A DNA stretch of 64,000 bases from Strigops habroptila (taxonomy: Eukaryota > Chordata > Aves > Psittaciformes > Psittacidae), in assembly GCF_004027225.2 (NCBI RefSeq), contig NC_044288.2:7685744-7749743 (forward strand), in the 5' to 3' direction. Every line of letters starts with the position of its first letter. Position 1 is the first letter of the stretch. Below, in pieces: positions 11,026-26,000 of this stretch. The notes below the pieces were generated by a model, which had not been told where the DNA came from, ran no database searches, and worked only from the letters and a program-made list of their open reading frames with translations. The translations under genes were made by a program, and so were the position numbers.

Positions 11026-14000
11026 TCATCTTCTCCAAGAACGGGATTCATCCTCATCTTCATCATCATCATCATCATCTTCGTGCAAAAATAAATCTGA
11101 GGTTTCAGTCTCCTAGACAAAGGAAAAATGTACTTTTAAACAGAGAAGTTCCACTCTGGAGCCTAGGACACATGTCACGGTGCACAGCATCAGCTCTGCT
11201 TTACATCACGTTCTGTTCATTGTGTGTCTCATGAAACGCACACCGCCACATGCAACAAGTTTTGCGGACAGAAGAGAAGCCTCACATAGCAGGAAAGGAA
11301 AAGGTGGCCAACTGCCAGGGAAGTGGGAATGAACCACCCCGTACCCTCTCTGGAACAACGGTTCTCTGTTAAATGCCTTGGCAGGAAAACCCTTAAAAGC
11401 TTGAAGCGTTGATAATTACAGGGAAGAACACACACAACTTATCCTACAGCAGAGCACCAACGCTGTGAAGTAAAGGGACTAGCAGCCTGTAGAGACCAAG
11501 AGGTTTGCTTTCACAGCTGACACATCCACATCCCATCCAGAAAGTGTATACTTTTTTTCCCTTTTCCCTCTTTTAAAGGGTGGAAAGTGCACCTGACTCT
11601 TGAGACCAGTCACGTTTCTGGTTTGCAGAAACAGCTTTTATTAAACTTCTTCAGTAAACTGAAAACTGTATCCTACAAGAGCTCTTGGCTGTTAGATTCC
11701 CAGAAGAGTGATTAGGTTAGTAACATATTCTCATACCTCTTCCTTAGACTCCTCTTCCTCAATTTCTGTGGACACAGAAGGTACCTTTGGTTTGTACCAT
11801 GATATCTGTAGCCTTCGATCTTTGAAGCGGGATCCCTGGTTAGCAGCCTAGATTGTATTTTAAATGAACATATTTTCAGAAAGAGGGTCAAGCAGAGAAT
11901 TTTTACGATCCTCAACAATAAGCTAGACCCAGCAAACACCATGTGGACACACAGCTGAAGATACAAACATATAACCCACAGTCATCCACTTCAGTCTTCC
12001 GAGAGCAACGTCACCCAAACCTCAGCCTCTAAATAATGTCTTGCACTAGAAAGCTGGAAAGCTGAGCAGAGCTCTCAACCCTTACCAGCAACAGAGCTAG
12101 GTTACTATTAAGGTAAGTGGGAGGTATCTCCCCCTTCAGTGACACTATGTGCTAAACTTGCTAAATTTTACAATACAAAGGCAGACAGAAGAAGTTAAAA
12201 ATTCTTATTTTAGAACTGTGGGGAAAAAGAAACAAATAAATCCATTTTTCTACTTACATTTTCAGCTTCTGAGCGAGACTTAAAAGTCAGAACGACGCTT
12301 AATGGGGAATCCTCCTCTTGGAGGTCTTCGATATCTCCAAATTTCTATGAGAGAAAACTCAGTTAGGAACAGCAGTAACATTCTCCTCCAAACCCACCAT
12401 CACCATGTGCTACAATTGCACTGTACTGAAGCACCACTGAAACCCCGCGTTTTGGACAGAGAAGAGAGAGCCAGAGAAGTCTCAGCTGCAGCAATATTGC
12501 AGCATTTGTACCTGTGTTTGTGGGCAAAAGTTTGGATTTATTCTTATTCTAGTATGTGGAGCTTAATTGTGCAGAAGGAAAGGAAACAAGTGTATTAATT
12601 TATAGCCCAGTTTCACCGAATTTTCCCAGTCAAAGCAGTAGTGGTGGCCTCTACCCTGCTAAGCAATGAGGCCAAAGCAGAGTTAACAGCTTCCAGAAGA
12701 ACAGAGCCTACCCCACTGTGTGAAGAACTGCAGAGCTCCCTGTTCCTGCCCAAACCAGAAACAAATGAGCTTCCAGGTTACCAGCTCTCTCTTGAGCCCT
12801 GCTACTGCTCTGTTCCCAGCTTGAAAGGGTGGGACTCCACAAAACCAGTTTTCTGTCACTTGCTTTGCAGAGAGCATCCAGAAACACAAAACTGACTTGA
12901 TCAAGCTAGGATTTCACGCTGTGTCTATTTATGAAGTATCTCTCCAAGACGTTTTCATGTGTAAAGCTAGTAAACATTTCATTCTGGAAAGAGTAACTGA
13001 GGGAAACGTAAAACCAGTTTTCCCTTTATGATGTTACCTCTGTTACAATGCTAACACATCCATTAACTTGGCTCATAAACCAGTGAGCTACGTGCTCTAC
13101 CACAAGTTTGTTAACAAATTTAACTGCTTTGAAGTTGATGTCCTGTTTAGGACATCCTGTTTTAAACTACTTAAATGCAGAATTGAGAAAAGTAAGCTAT
13201 TTAGCTTTGGCTATTAAAGGAATGCATTGGGCAGCTATTGTAAAACAGCTATAAAAAAAATTACATTTACACCCTTGATAACTCTTGAAGCTGTGTGTCC
13301 AAACCCTGTTTGTGAATTCACCATGAAGTCTTCGATCTGTTTGCACTAACAGAAACAAGAGATTTGCATCTTCAAGGATTTGGACAAGAAACAGTTATTT
13401 GCAACGTTCTTCGCATGCCTCTCCTCACAAGGAAGCACACATCCAGGGTACTGGTTACCTACTTAACCTGATTTACAGCTCGTCCACAATTCTCCTCTTC
13501 AGGTTTTTCTTTGTTTAACGTGACCTCATACTTACAGAGAAGTGCTGTAACAATTCATCCTTTTCCTCTTCAATGAAGCCTCCAACTGTTAGTGCTTTGG
13601 GACGGTGATCCACCACCATATGATTCAACATCCCTCTTCCTCTGCCACCACGACCCCGTCCTCGTCCTCTTCCTTGGGCTGGCGCAGTCTTTCCTCGACC
13701 AGCAGGCAAAATGCCTAAGCGGGCAGCCTGTTTACAGAAGGCAAATCATGTACACATCCATCCTCAATTTGAAAGGATTTAAAACATTTATATATCATAA
13801 ATACATTAAAAGCATTAATCCAGACAAATTCACCTCTACTTGTAACTGGTTTAGCTTTTTTCGCAGTTCAGTTGTGTCTTCTCCAGAAGAGAGTCTCTTA
13901 TGGAAGTCCAGCTCTGCATCTAAGAGTTCCTTTTGTGCCTTCGAGAAAAGGTGCAAAAAGAAAATGGAAGGGAAAAGCAGAACTGTAATGTGTGCTTTTA

Positions 14001-17000
14001 ATGTTTTATTCCACTTCTTCAGCAATACATTTATGTGAAGGATACAGACACATCAGTGCACAATATCCATGCTTTCCTCTAAATTCAGTTGTCTGGATTG
14101 CCTCTGTAGCCCTCCCCCAGCCCGTTTTCTGAAGGAGCCAGAATCCTCTGCTTCAGAACTGGAACGAGCTTGAATGAGCTACAGGCAAAACTAGGTCACC
14201 CAAGTTCCTTAAAACTATAGCTTGCTCGTCCATGGTTATCACCCTCAAATTCAAAATACTGCTTGCAAGTGTTTTGATCTAATGTTGCTGCATTTTTAGG
14301 ACACTACATTAGAAAGAGTTGCAAGAGACAGGCAGGCAAATGTCTTGTGCAATAAATACCTCTGTCTTGGACTTCAGTTTTGATTGTGTAGAGGGTGTAG
14401 ATGAAGTTTTTAGTTCATCCTTTAACTGAGATATTTTTCCTCCTAGTTCTTTTAAGGTCTTCATTATTTCTGCTCTCTCCTCTGGTTTCATGGCCTTATT
14501 TTTCTCCAGCTTCGATATCAACATCTATGTGTTATTAAAAGAGCAGGAATATAAAATTCCAGGAAAACCAACACTGAACAGACAGGTATCTACAGAAGCA
14601 GGATGTATTTACTAGAAGACATTTCAGACTTACCTTCTGGCATTCAATTTGCTTTTCTAACATCTCCTGCTTCTTTTTCCTCATGTCTTGTTGGAGTTTC
14701 ATCGCCTCCTAAATGAGAAGGAAATTATTTCAATCAGTGAAAAGCATTCTAGCATTATAAGTACTCATAGACATCGTATTTTCTTCTTCAAGCTATAGAA
14801 GTGAAAGCCATAATGAAAACTATTTGTCTGCAAAACACACAAGTATAAAGTGTATCTGTATTGGGTTTTTTCCCAGATCAAAGTTGCTAACTTCCTGCTG
14901 TGAAGTGCTCTACTAAATTCTTGTCCTCTTCAGATGCACATCCTATGCCGTCATTTAAATGTCTCATACCTGAAGAGAAATGCCAAAGAAAACCCAAAAA
15001 ATCCCCACATGACCAAGTGTCTCAAGTAAGACACCCCAGAAGAAACACTCCCTTACCCATGATTAACCTCAGAGCACTTGTGAGATACGCCAGTAACAGT
15101 GACAAAGCCTACACTAGTGTAGGAAGCTACACAGTGATATTTGAGGTGTAAGTTGCCCATCAAACCTTTCTTTGCAATGGACTTTGATCACAATACTGTC
15201 TGTCAGGCAGTGAACAGTAAAGTACCTGTTTTTTTTTCAGGGCTTCTTGCACATCATGAGGTTTAGACCCCACACCAGGCTTCAGAGATGTCTTTAAGTT
15301 TGAAGTACTGTAAACCATTTTTGAGTGACTTGTTGAAGTAGGAAATGTCTGAAATAGCAAAATCACACACAGAGAAATATGTAATAGTTTAAAACAAATG
15401 TGATATACCATCAATGAATTCTGGAGGAATATGTTCTGTGAAACACGAACACAAACTTCTAGATTTGTGCTGTGAGACAAGACGACCAAGGCAATTGAAA
15501 CACACACACAGGTATCAGTCTAACAGTCAGCTTGCTTGGAAGCAATCAGCTTAAATACTTGTGTTAAAGGTATTTCTGCAAGAGATACTTTATTTCCTTC
15601 TTCATCCAGAATCCCCTCCGTATCCTGATACCACTAGGAAGACCACCAAAGCTAATCATCTGCTTCTGCATTATATTCAGCTCGGCTGTCATAGTCTAAC
15701 ATCATGCTTTCTGATCAAATAAGGCAGCAGAAGTCACCTGCATACTGCCTTTCTTAAAGGGAGGACTTCTCTGGCTAAGAACACATGCTGCACTGTGGTA
15801 TCAGTGTGGATTGAACTGTATCAGCTTGAACTCTATGCGGAAGTATTCTATAAGCTTCCAGCACTACTGTTCAAGCATAGCCTAAGCTCAAAACTCACTG
15901 GGAAAGCAATCAGATTCACCAACACAAAGCTGACATCATGTACAGGCTATCAAATTTGTTTACTATGAAGCACTGCCAAAAATATTTGGTGCTACTTAGA
16001 ATGCTGATTCTGTTGCTGAAGTCATTGGCCCTATTTTATAAAAACAGCTGATGAAACCAGGAAGAAGTGACTGATCATGGCTGGATGACACATTAGTGAG
16101 AAGAAACAAAACCAACAGAGAACAATTTGCAAGTTCTATTTGACAGTTCCTTTTTGGCCTAAGAGGCCAAAGCTTTAACTGAACATATGAAGATGGTTGA
16201 CCTCCACAAACATACCTGAGAATCCTCCACCACAGCCCCGGCCTGGCTCAACTCAGGCTGGTTTCCACCTGCTGCTCCAAGGCGACGTTTCACTGGGACT
16301 TTATTAAGGACATAGGCACCAGATGCCAGTGGTTTATTCATCACCTGTGGGTGTATCAACAGATATTAAAACATGAAAGATCATATACTCCGGTTGTTTG
16401 ACGTATCAGCTACTTAGGAGCGCTGACAGCCCTCGCTGCTCAGCCAGTGGTGCGGGGCAGCATGGTACCTTTGACAGGTTGCTGTGCATTGTTACAGCTG
16501 GAGTTGGGGTCAGGGCTTGCTGCTGAAGGTGAAGCTGCTGATGAAGAGGCTGTTGAGGTGTCTGCTGCTGCTGCTGTTGCTGCGGGGGCTGCTGCTCACT
16601 CTCTCTGTGCCACAGGACCCTTATAAAGCGATTGTTCAGAACTGCCTCTGTGCTGGAGATTGCCTTCCTAGCCTCGTCGTTAGTCAAGTATTGAATCAGA
16701 GCAGCTTCGGGATCATTCTGGAAAGCAACCTAAATCAGAAGTTCATTAGAATGTGTTATTTCTCAAGGAAGAAAACATCTCAACAGGTAGCAAACCAATG
16801 TACAGATAGTCTGCAATACTGAGTGGGATACCCAACGATATTAACAGCTCAAAATACAGGCAAAACATTCTATGTAACTAAAGCCAAGTACCTTTTGGCA
16901 AGTATTACATGTACTTGAGGCACAGCCTATATACAATGAAGTAATTGCTCATATAGCACTACTGCCCTTCTTACAGTGCAGGGCACAGCACTGAACTGGA

Positions 17001-20000
17001 GTCAGTTCTAGGATGCCAAGTGGAAATAAACTGAAGCACATAAAGACTCCCCTGTAGCATCTTTGTCAAAATCATGACTATGACTTACTGTAGGACTATC
17101 ATACGGACAGAAATTGTTAGAAGATCTCTCAAAAACTGTATACAAGTTGCTCAAAAGCCTGAGCTGGTTTACATTCTGTTAAACCTGCAAGCCTTTCAAA
17201 TTTTGTAAGGCCTCCTGAAGGCAGAAGCAAATGTATTGTTACAGAATTGAGACGATAATACAGAGCAGACCACAAAAAGTTTTCTCTGAATTGATGACCT
17301 ACTCCCAGCCAGCCTCCATCCAGATTTCTCAAGGAACATAGCTCAGGTGCAATACTAAAGGCGGCTTCAGGGAAAACCTCACACCCACATACAGGCATAA
17401 ACCTGAACTTTTTACCTGGATGTTTACAATCGTCCCGAACTTGCTGAAGTGCTCGTTGAGCTGTGTGATGTTGTTCAGCTCCGGAGGAATCTTCCGAACT
17501 TCCAGTTTTGTGTTCGTATACTGATTCTTTTTCAAAAACCCTGGCTTGGTCTGGTTGTTGTTTGCTTGCCTAAGAAAACGAGAACAAGAGAGTCATTTAG
17601 ACAGGCACTGAGGTAGGGCGGCAGTGTTAATGCACATTTAACTCTTCTCTCATTAAAAAGTATACGCTTTAGACATTAACAAAAGAGAGCTCCTCCCACC
17701 ACCAAATACTTGGGGTCCTTGTGATGGGGACACAGATTTTCTGAGCCAACCAGTTCAAGTTACAAGGACCAGTGAATCCTGATGAATCACAGCGCTGACA
17801 GCAGTGAAGTTCATTCCAGTTAGCCAAGTGCAGTTGTCAATTCTTACTTTCCCAGCCACGGTTTCTTCAATGGTGGACATTCCAGGCTACTTGGAGATCT
17901 CTTCCTGCTGTCTGGTTCAAGGACAACTCTAGTTACGTTGCTGCTGTTATTTGTAATGGGGATGGGAGGTTCAGTCTGGATGATGATATTGGCAGCTGGA
18001 GGAAAGGAAAGGCCTGTGTTATTCACCAGACATCAATGGAGATGTTGGACAAGCTTTCACCCAAACAGCAGAGCAGGATTGAGTTTAAAACCATAAAAGT
18101 TAGGAGAACTTGATAAAGTTGGTCAGTTTCGTTCATGAAGTTACTTCAGAAACCCCTTGCTAGCTTAACTGAACAACTTGAGGAAAACATTTAGTCTAGC
18201 CAGCAGGGATGAGATTTGATCTTTATTGACATTTAAGATTAGTATTAGCTTTAAGAAAAAAAGCTAAACCTCCACCTTTCAGGTACTGAAAATTCACATT
18301 CTGCAGGAAAAGGGGAAAATAAAAAGGCAGAACATCAAGGCTGGGTTCCCATACTTCAGGTCAGAGCTCTGCAATGTGGCACGGCTGAAGAGCCAACTTT
18401 CCCTCTATTAACCTTTGACAGTGAAAAAGCAACGAAGAACCCCTTCCTCTCACTATGTTACCTGTTCGTCATCCTCCATCCAGTTTTCAGCAACAAGCTG
18501 TTATTCAAGCACAACTATGGTATGAAATTTTACTCTCTGAGACATTGAAGTTTGAACCAACTTCTGCAAGCCCAAAGCTAAAGCACTGGATCACGCTTTG
18601 CCAAGTATTTATTTACAACCTTTTTAAGATTACCCTATTGCTGTTAGTGTCCTGTGTATACCAAATATTCAACTCCTAAAAAGAAGCCTGAGTTATAAGT
18701 CAATTTTCTGTGGCTTTTAGACATGCCAGAGCTCGGCTGCTTACACTGGTGAGAACAAAGACTGCATATTTTGGAGCAGAGCGTTAATCTTTCTTTGGAG
18801 GATGATTTTAGAGTAAATCCTTCACACACACCTGACAAAGACAGTGAAACCGGCCTTCAGAAGCACCACTGCTGAGCACTCACCCACGCCTCACAGCTGC
18901 AATGGGTTCTGAGAGAGAATCTAGGGCCAACAATAAAGCCTAACCCTTCCCTTATGATGTTCATTAAGATGCAGACAGCAACAGCCATTTCTGCAATAAT
19001 ATTTAACCATAATCTTTACAGGATGAGTCACTGGAAGGAAATACTGAAAACAAGCGCCTATCTTATCTAAGGCGCAAGAAACACAGAAGTGTAACAGTGA
19101 ACACTGAAATTTAACATCTTTTCTTTTAAGGATCAGGGCAGGGAAAACAGGAGGGAAAGAGAAAGTTACACTAACAAAACAAACATTTCCTTAAAGAGCC
19201 TTGACTTGTTCTCTCCCCTGAAAGATATTCTGTGCATGTCACCACTGAGGGACAACATCCAACATCCATCTGGTTAAGGATTCAGAATCACTTAAATGCA
19301 GACTGGGATTTCTCTGGGCTAAGAGAGTGAGAATGGTACCCGCAGTGCCCACTGGAGACAGTGCCTGCGTGGCACAAACCCATGCCACGACAGATCCCCT
19401 TGGCACTACTGCCCCAAGAGACGCCCCAACCTCTGCGCCCAGGTCCTAAACACACCCTTGGCAAACCAAAAGCAGTTTTAAGACCAGACTGCTTAAAGCC
19501 ACCTTTCTGCACCATTTTTATTTGTAGAAGCACCCAGCATCTGAAACGTGCCTTCACAGGCTAAAGAGGAATAAAACCCAATCAACGAACCCCTCATAAC
19601 ATTCCCAAGCAAATGGTTATTTTTAATCAAAAAGGCTGCTTTGACTTTAATGTAGTCATATTAGCAATTAAAAAGTAAAAATGCATGAAAATCACTCTGA
19701 AATACTAGATCAGTGAGAAAAACTTTCGCTTTAGCCTGAAAAAGGGCAAAATAGGTGTTGACAGTCTTGGACAAAAACAGCAACAGCAATGACTAGAAAC
19801 CCTTCCTACCTCTTGGATTTGTATCCATCTCCCCAGATGTTAGGCCAATTAGATTTGGACGTTGCGTTTGTGCTCTTGTAAAGAACTGTCGGTACTGAGA
19901 TCTACCAGCACTGGTAATACTAGGAGCTTCGGGGTTATAGCCATCTGGCTCATATGTATCTATAAAAAAAGAAGAGAAATAAAAGAATTTTTCAAATGAG

Positions 20001-23000
20001 TTTAAGACTCCGGGTTAATTTTCCGTTAAGGAAATGCATGGATGCCCAAGAATCAGAAGCTGTTTTGGATGAAGAGACGAGAGAAAAGAGGCCGTGCAGC
20101 CAGTGTGTAGCCATTTAAAACCCTCAACTGAACTTCACACCCAACTCTATTTGGGCACATTCGCTTCTGGTTTTTAATCTGAGCATTGCTGATGAGCTGT
20201 CTGAAAAAGGAATGAGAAATGTATGACAACCTTCACAACATCTGACCATGCTACAAGGGGAGCAACAGAAGATTCAGTTTGAGCATTTACTCAGTAGGTC
20301 TAAGATGCAAAGAGATTTTCTGCCTTTGCTGCCCAACAAGTCTAGTTTGCTTCTGAAAAGGATTTGTGGGGAAGAACATACTTAATCAAAGAAAGCTGAG
20401 AAATCAGGTAATTCGACCAATACTTACCTATCAATTCTCTTAGATTATGTAGAGTGACATCGGCTGCCTACCTCCAGTAAGGTAGTAATGATTATTTTGA
20501 TTAGAAGGGGTAACCAGGAGAAGACAAGATGACAGAACTGACCCATATCGCTCCTCCAGCCCAAGGTCCAATTCAAGGATGATGCATTTTTCCAACCATA
20601 AAAAGGAAAAGCCATACAACAACTAGAATGAATGAAGTCTGTGAAAAGCCTCCACAGAAACACAGTACATCCTGGAACGGAAATGAATGCCTACACAAAG
20701 GGGCCTGGCACACTTGAGGCACTCTGAATTTCAGCTCCTTACTCCACAGCAACAATGAAGATTCTGCAATCTGAAACAGCTGCCCCAGAACTGCAATATG
20801 GATGTTTTAGAGCCTAGTTTCAGACTCTGCCAAGAACTTTGATTAACCTTGCACAAGCTGAACCACAAGTTCCTCCTCCATGACTTGCGAGATCGATTCT
20901 AAGAGGCAACCAGCAGTTGTTACCATAGCAGTCCAAGAACAGGACATGAAAGTCTCCACAGATGTTCTGGAGTACACAAATGAGTAATGCAAACTGAAGA
21001 CAGTGATGCCCTGCAAGCTCAGACAGACAGAATCACCCATCAAAAGTTGTTCTGAAGCTGAAAGAATCAGCTGGTAGATCTAAATGCCTGCCACCATTTG
21101 GAGATCATTGGCGAGATTATCTATCGAGATACCTGAGCGACTGAAAGCGTGGAAGTCACAAACGGAATGACATGGATCATGAACTAGAGCCCTCCCTTGA
21201 ATAAAATACAGAATATTTTTATATATATATTTAAAGAAAACCCATAGATGGGAATATTATAGAACATTGAGATTTAATTATCTTATTTTGCTCATGTAAA
21301 TGCCATTACTCCCTTCACTATCAAGAAATGTAAGATTGTTGGATTTAAATGGAGCAATCTGGGACTCTCCGGGTGTTTTGCTATTTCCCCTCATAAACCC
21401 CCACTTTTGAAAACCTGAGCTCTGTTAAGGAAGATGGACATGATGGACACGTCCACTGAAAGCCATCCTTTTTTTCTTTTTAAGTTAGAAAGCTAGAACT
21501 GAGTTGATCCTGGAAAAAAGAAAGACACTACTAATGTATATGATGACTGTAGAAACTATCGTGATACACAGCTTCAAGAAACCACACCCCCTCTTTCACC
21601 CCCATCTGTAGTAGCCCAAACTGGATAGGAATAAAGACCAAATTAAATGGTAATTACAGGTTTGCAGATCCATGTTTTGCCTACTGACAGTCTACTAAGC
21701 AGCTTGAAGATGAAGGGATCCCTTATGCAACGGCCTTACTGCTTTGAGCATGTGACACCCAAAGGGAGCTCCCCACACATCAGCAGGACACAGCTGGTAC
21801 TTCACAGGGTAACAGCAGATGATGGGCTGTCCACAAGGAAAGCCAACAGACTTTTCTTAGATTTGTATGTACTGGACAAAGACAGAGATAATAATTTCCA
21901 ATCACATATCAACAGAGGAATTTCAAACTGTATATCTCAAGCAGAAGGTAAAGAAAGGTACGTGCTTACGTTCTGATACTGTGTACAGCAGGTTCTGGGG
22001 TAAGGGAGGAGGTAGCCTTGGTCCTACAGGCGCAAGGCTGGGCACCGCACTTGTCCCAGGCTGGTCACGGTTATTTATCAAACTTGACTGTGTTAAAGGT
22101 GGTCCTACAATGACACCACAGAACACATCACTGAGACTTGGAACTCCACAGATAGAGTGTGCAAACAATTCAACACAATTTGCTGGTGCCTTGCTTTGAG
22201 CAACGTCAAGGTTGTCAATATTTACAATTCCACTACAGTAAACGTAAACTGAGAAGCTCTGTTCAGGTAAGTTACTCTGATTCCAACACCTTTTCTCTTT
22301 CCCAGAAAGGACAAAGCTTTAAGCAGGGGGAAGTGTCTTTTCTTCCCCAGAGGTTTATTACTGTTAGAGCTTGTGTTAACTAAAGCAGCTCCTCCCTCAG
22401 CTCTGCCTTGGAGAATCAGGGCTTGCTCAGAGCAGGAGATAACATCAACAACATTTAGAGTAGAGTTCTAAACCAAGAACTGTGGGCAAAAGGCATTCAC
22501 AGACACGGAATTTATCTGGCTGGTTTTGCTTTGTTTCCACTGTACACACATTCCTGCTTATTATATGCCCCAAAAACGATAGTGAGCTACACTACAGAAC
22601 CCACAAGACACAATTACAACCAGAAAGCACTGTCATTCACTTGACGGCAGGCCAGTTCTACCCACTGAAAGGTTCCTGCAAAGTTTAGGATCAATCCTAT
22701 ACAAAATGATGTCTCATCCCATAGCTGCTGCTGCTACTTGATACAACTATCACAGTCTGCACTGAGTTACTGGAGTAGAGAGTACTGAAACAGTAACCAC
22801 ATACCCGATATTCTATTTCTTTATAGAATTTACATTATAAGATGCAGCAAGGTAACAAAAAAAGCTGGACAACTCAGAGGTCACCATTGAGCTAAAACAG
22901 ATCTTGGATGTATCAATTACATACTGCTCTTTAGTAGCAGAAAATATAGCACACAGATTTATCAGAACTTTTAGGAGATTAAATCTCAATATCTTTGCAT

Positions 23001-26000
23001 TAGGAAACAAAAAAAGCTAGTAATCCAACTGTCAGTGAGCAAGCCAAACACCACCAAGCTTATGCAATAATGGGAAAGATACACCCTCCACTTCCCGCCC
23101 AATTTATCTAATTGAATTGGAGTGCTGGGAATGTCATGTTTTACAAGCTGTCTTTTCAGGATTATTTTGGCAGTATTTTGAATAGCACATGGGCAGCAAA
23201 GAAACCTGAACTTGTTACTTCAAATACACACAGATCTTCCAGGAAGAGCCATCATTCTACCTTGGTGACAAAGAAACACAGAGCAATGTTGTGACTTACT
23301 TGGAACAGGAAGCACAACAGGAGGAGGTGCCTGTGGATGAGTTTGTGGAATTGGCAACCTCATATTACGAGCTAGACCTGGCAAAGGAGGAAGAAGCATC
23401 CCAGGAGGAGGAGGAGGAAGCCCAGGAGGTGGTGGAGGAAAAGGAATCATACTTGGCAAGGAAACTTCATCTACTACTAAAGGATCATTTCCATGATCAA
23501 ACTGGCAAAGATCACCAAGTACACAAAATCCTCGCTCTGCAGAACAGGATATTTGAGAGAAAAAGATAAAATTAGTTGTCAGCAATTTGCAGCATCTCAG
23601 GTTTTGCTGGAATTTCTTACTGAAGAAAACATGCAGTTTTCCAGCATCACATCAGCAGAGGAGGTTTCAAAAGAATTCAAATCCAAATAATCTTCCATAA
23701 AGCAGACAGACACACACACATCCATCATAAAAGCTGTGGAGAAAACAAGTCAGAAGTTCTGCCTGTTTTGCACTAAACACATTTCCTGCAATCTTTCCCA
23801 GAACTGCAGGGGCTGAACTATTTGCCAAGCACGTACAGAATTGTGAACAAACTCCGTATGTTCTGATCTAGCAACTGTCAGTTGTAAGTAAACTGCTGCC
23901 AGTAAGACTAGTTATTTCCCCAGTACAATACAAGCTGTATATTGCATCTTTTACACACAAGGTACACACCACATGCTGCAGCATTCCCACTTGCTGCCTA
24001 CATTTAATAAATACCTAAAAAAAAAAAAAAAAAAAAAAAGGGTCAGAGAATAACTGAAACAGGGTATGAAACAGAAAACTAGAGAAGTTACCGTCATAAT
24101 CTTGGCATCTTCTTTTAGGAGGAGGGTTTCTGCCAAAGGGGCTGGGATTGCTGTGATTGTTATAGTAATTTGACCAGCTCTCTGTTGTGTTTTCCAGATG
24201 GTGCGCAGGTGCAATTACAGTAACAGCACTGGGAATAGACTGTGCAGAGGAATACTGTTCACTAGATATACTGGGAGAGACAGACACTGGGTTATAGGAG
24301 CTTTCAACATCATTTTTTTCACTCTTAAATTTTGATCTCTCTCGGTGCTCTGTTAAAAAAAAAAAGAAAAAGAAAGTAAAAGTCTTCATCCTTTGTTCTC
24401 TCCATCAGAGCCTCGAGAGGATGATACTACACAACAGGACAAACATTTCCTTAAATATTCAGTTTTAGCAATGGAATAAGAATTAAATATAATGCAAACA
24501 GGGTTTTAACTTTAGAAATCTACATGCTTTCTTTGCAAAATGCACACTTGTAGCTCTAGTCCTTACTCCATTCCAGATGACAGCTTTCTCCTTTAAAGTA
24601 GAAATAGGGGGGGAAAAGCCCAAAACAACAAATCTACTCCCTGCCCTTAACTAACAAAGTCTCAACACGCGTGGAAATCCGTTACAGTCTGTGCATCTGG
24701 TCTTTCCAACAGACCAGAAGTAGCCCTAAAAGAAGGATGGATCACACAGTAACTCCCTTCAATCACAAAGAAACCTTCTCCAAAACCACACAGTAACAAA
24801 GAGGGAGACACTGTTTTGCAAGAAGACAGATCCTGGGGAGAGCAGGGGCACAATAAATAAAAACTCAGCAGCTTTGTCAACACCCACAGCACACAAAGAT
24901 CATCCACCAGTATGCACCCGTATACACCTGTGGATAAATTAAAGGGTAGCAAAGAAGAAAACAACCTCGTTGATTGTTGTGCTCCAAAGAACACCATCTT
25001 CATTAATAATTTCAGGAACACAAAGCTCTGGAGATTTGCTCCAACTACAGCCTCCTAGACCATACAGCATGTAGGAGTCACCTACGCCACTGGCATGAGA
25101 CGCTCTCCTAAAGCAGAACCTTGGGCACTCACCAGCACTTCTGCTTCCATCATGGTCTTTGCTTCTGCCCCTACTGCGGCTGCGACTTCGGCTTAGCCCT
25201 CTGCTTTTACTGCGACTTTTACTCCTGCCGCGTCGCCAGCTCGACTTCTCTCTGTACAAATCACTCCTATCGTAGTATCTGTCATAGTCCCTCCATTTCC
25301 CATCATCTCTCTTTTTCTCTCTGGTTCTAGAAGAGACAGAGGTAGAGCACGTTTACGAAAAGAGAAACCAAATTCTCCATTGCAATTCTCAAATGCAACA
25401 AGTCAAGCTACTGTTCATCCCTCCCACCCAATGTGGCCAGCGAAACATTCGAGTCATACTTTACAAAGAATTACACAGAAAAGCACAGAGTCTCAGAGCA
25501 GAGGAGGTTCTACTAACTCTTAGAAACAAGCAAAGGGAGGACTAAGAAGAACCAGAAAGGTGAGAAAGTTAGATGATCGAAACAGAACATGTTTTAAGTG
25601 ATGCTGACGCTGTGTGAAGAACCCCCTCTCACTGCTTTTCATGTATATAAAGAGGGAAAGAATGGAATTGGTGACATTCCAAGGTATTAACACTTGAAAA
25701 ATACTGTAATTTCTTCAGAAAAGCCCAGCTCCTAGTGAAGGGCTCTCATGCACATGATCAGCATCCATTGCAGAGAGAGAACAGCAAGGAGGAAACCACT
25801 GTTCTAATGAAAAATCACTATCTACGTGGTAAACTCCCTCAGTTTGAGATTGCCAGCAAATGCAGAAGAATCCATTAATATTCTAGTTCAAAACTAACCT
25901 GTGCTCACTGGAATCTGCACGGCTTCTCTGTGGGCTGGAATACTTCTTTTTCCTGCCTTCCCGCTCTTCTTCAACTGACTCTTGATGATTCTGTTTATGA

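Noticed and set aside
21216-21235. AT dinucleotide run in an RBM27 intron
   Set aside because: Very short and imperfect, with no sign of expansion.
24001-24060. A23 tract as the tail of a processed retrocopy
   Set aside because: No gene-like or element-like body and no target-site duplication is recognisable beside it.
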